NCBI GenBank assembly: GCA_015179025.1
Contig: WHUX01000011.1
Span: 434,001-498,000, forward strand
DNA length: 64,000 nt
Origin: Terfezia claveryi
Lineage: Eukaryota; Ascomycota; Pezizomycetes; Pezizales; Pezizaceae
Reading direction: 5' to 3'
Each line of letters begins with the position of its first letter. Positions within the stretch are counted from its first letter, which is position 1. Of this stretch, positions 62,026 to 64,000 are shown one piece after another. Under the pieces are notes generated by a model, which made no database searches, was not told the origin of the DNA, and saw only the letters and a list, made by a program, of their open reading frames with translations. A program made the position numbers and the translations under genes.

Positions 62026-63506
62026 ATGGCTGACGAAGGGCTCAAGGATATCGAGGGGCAGCAGATTGAGTCTAACTATGACGAGACTGTTGACAACTTC
62101 GATGCTATGGACTTGAAGCCTGAGCTTCTTCGTGGTATGTAGAAGTTTATTCAAGGACCTTTCTTTGTTCACCCCGCAGTGCCTTTAATGACAGCGGCTT
62201 ATCAAATTCTCGACAGGTATCTATGCATATGGTTTCGAGAGGCCATCAGCCATTCAGGCTCGTGCCATTCTCCCCGTAATCAAGAGTAAGTAATTGTATG
62301 GAAATATGCATTAGGGCAACTCTAACTTTATGTCCAGACAAAGACGTTATTGCCCAGGCGCAGTCTGGTACCGGCAAGACTGCCACTTTCTCCATCTCCG
62401 TACTCCAGAAGATCGACCTGAGCGTCAAGCAGTGCCAGGCCCTCATTTTGGCCCCAACTCGTGAGTTGGCTCAGCAAATTCAGAAGGTCGTTGTTGCCAT
62501 CGGTGACTTCATGAACGTTGAATGCCATGCCTGTATTGGTGGTACTGTTGTTAGGGACGACATGAAGATCCTCCAGGACGGTGTTCATGTCGTTGTTGGT
62601 ACTCCAGGACGTGTCCACGATATGATCCAAAGGCGTGCCTTGAAGACCGACCACATTAAGATCTTCGTTCTTGATGAGGCTGATGAGATGTTGTCTGTGA
62701 GTATATCGATCTTACTACCGTACTGGTAGATATTCTAACTCTATGGTCAGCGTGGTTTCACCGAGCAAATCTACGACATTTTTCAGCTTCTCCCACAATC
62801 CACCCAGGTAGTCCTCTTGTCCGCCACCATGCCACAGGACGTGCTCGAGGTCACCACCAAGTTCATGAGGGACCCCGTTCGTATTTTGGTCAAGAAGGCC
62901 GAGCTTACCCTCGAAGGTATCAAGCAATTTTACATTGCTGTTGAAAAGGAAGAGTGGAAGCTCGACACTCTCTCTGACCTTTACGAGACCGTCACCATTA
63001 CCCAGGCAGTCATATTCTGCAACACCCGCAGAAAGGTCGACTGGCTCACCGAGAAACTCACTGCTCGTGACTTCACTGTTTCCGCCATGCACGGTGACAT
63101 GGACCAAAACCAGCGTGATCTCATTATGAAGGAGTTCCGATCCGGATCTTCTCGTGTGTTGATAGCCACTGACTTGCTCGCTCGTGGTATCGATGTCCAG
63201 CAAGTTTCTTTGGTCATCAACTACGACCTTCCAGCCAACAGGGAAAACTACATCCACAGGATTGGTCGTGGTGGTCGTTTCGGACGTAAGGGTGTTGCTA
63301 TCAACTTCGTTACTGCTGTATGTTCTTGGTTCCAGTATCTACCAGTTTCTGGACTAACACAGTGTTAGGATGATGTCCGAATGATGCGTGAGATTGAACA
63401 GTTTTATTCTACCCAGATCGAGGAGATGCCAATGTTCGTACCTTCTACCCTGCAATCTTGCTGGCATACTAACATGGGATTCAGGAACGTTGCCGACCTT
63501 ATTTGA
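62026..63506 (+). CDS. tif1: Translation initiation factor eIF4A, DEAD-box helicase
   Basis: Multi-exon gene from ATG 62026 ([20 protein letters not shown]) to TGA 63504-63506. In order: [20 protein letters not shown] and PSAIQARAI (Q motif), [11 protein letters not shown] (Walker A), [30 protein letters not shown] (DEAD box), LSATMP (SAT), [56 protein letters not shown] and [13 protein letters not shown], ending MPMNVADLI as in eIF4A proteins. The length is about 400 residues, typical. The short C-terminus and the ARGIDVQQV signature favour eIF4A over the paralogue FAL1 (eIF4A-III). It unwinds 5' leaders as part of eIF4F. Five or so short introns; the last exon is about 23 nt (AT|G AAC GTT split). 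Confidence 0.97.
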
Positions 63507-64000
63507 ACACTTTTTGTCAAATACCTTATAGCTTAGTATATCCAGAACACCACTGAGATATATTTGGCTTACCGGGAGTAGATTTGGAGGTTGTTTTTTG
63601 TATCATTTGCTTGTCGGTTATCTTTCCTGTGTGGGCTTTTCATTGGTCTAGTTTCTGTTATCTCGCTTGGGTTTCTCGGGTCGTTTTAGTTACGAAAAAG
63701 TCACGATCTGAACACGAATTGGGGCAAAAGTTTGTGCAAATCACAGGAGGACTACCAGCTTGTATCCTCCTTCCTATTTCCTGCGGTTTGTTTCCCATTT
63801 TCGTTTTTGGGCAACGATGGCTGGCGACGGTGAATTTATTACGATATTCATGAGAGTGATGTCTTCTGCTACTTATCTTTTCTCGCATTCTCACATCTTG
63901 CATCTTATACTGTATGGCATTGTGCACTCGAATCCTTTCTTCGCGTGCTTGATCGATATATCTCTGAGGGAAAGGACAGTAATTTGTGTGGGCTTGTGGA
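63507..64000. other. eIF4A 3' region and window edge
   Basis: About 500 bases of probable 3' untranslated sequence and spacer. Overlapping frames at 63584-63853 (+) and 63658-63927 (-) contradict each other and are not supported. Confidence 0.4.

Noticed and set aside
62715..63257. 180-codon open frame on the minus strand
   Set aside because: Antisense shadow of eIF4A, whose codon bias leaves the opposite strand open.

Overview
The window is nuclear DNA of a filamentous ascomycete (Pezizomycotina-type). The evidence is many short GT-AG introns (mostly 45-130 nt) with CTAAC-like branch sites, single-copy eukaryotic housekeeping genes on both strands, fungal-specific genes (Nif1/Dsf2-like, HAP3, ARO8, mitochondrial MSH1), and an AT-rich island depleted in CpA/TpG as expected after repeat-induced point mutation (RIP). 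I cannot fix the class or species from sequence alone.

Layout. 1-2.2 kb: repeat-rich, with a decayed Ty3/gypsy RNase H fragment. 2.2-3.2 kb (-): multi-pass membrane protein. 6.4-9.0 kb (+): Sel1-repeat Nif1/Dsf2-like protein. 10.6-12.1 kb (-): Ydj1-type DnaJ. 12.7-16.2 kb (-): HELQ/Hel308-type helicase. 16.7-20.2 kb (-): MSH1. 21.1-23.1 kb (-): histidyl-tRNA synthetase. 23.3-24.3 kb: AT-rich, probably RIP-mutated transposon relic. 24.5-27.1 kb (+): VPS33. 27.5-27.8 kb (-): CMC2. 28.2-28.8 kb (+): prefoldin 2. 31.4-32.3 kb (+): HAP3. 35.0-37.3 kb (+): ARO8-type aminotransferase. 39.4 kb (-): small unknown ORF. 40.2-41.6 kb (-): ERV46. 43.2-45.3 kb (+): MEX67. 47.2-48.8 kb (-): SNX4. 49.3-50.8 kb (-): CaM-kinase. 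52.1-53.1 kb (+): UBE2W-type E2. 53.6-54.8 kb (-): RPC40. 55.1-56.8 kb (+): complex I 49-kDa subunit. 58.3-59.3 kb (+): FAH-domain protein. 59.4-60.9 kb (-): F-box/JmjC protein. 62.0-63.5 kb (+): eIF4A.

The genes are ordinary housekeeping functions: membrane traffic (VPS33, ERV46, SNX4), gene expression (RPC40, MEX67, eIF4A, HisRS, HAP3), proteostasis (Ydj1, prefoldin, UBE2W), mitochondrial function (MSH1, CMC2, 49-kDa subunit) and DNA repair (HELQ-type helicase beside MSH1). There is no biosynthetic cluster, CRISPR array, or obvious new multigene system. The less ordinary signals are (i) a dispersed terminal-repeat family with consensus TAGTCTGGTTGGCAC, one copy pair bracketing the RIP-like island; (ii) a 10-mer TTACCCTGAA found six times exactly; (iii) a one-base frame break in a C9 run of the 49-kDa subunit gene; (iv) an 85-codon open frame directly after the SNX4 stop; (v) an in-frame tandem repeat inside a FAH-fold enzyme; and (vi) a 12-nt micro-exon in the UBE2W-type gene. 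Exon joins were worked out by hand from splice consensus and family similarity; where sums of exon lengths are quoted they are in frame.
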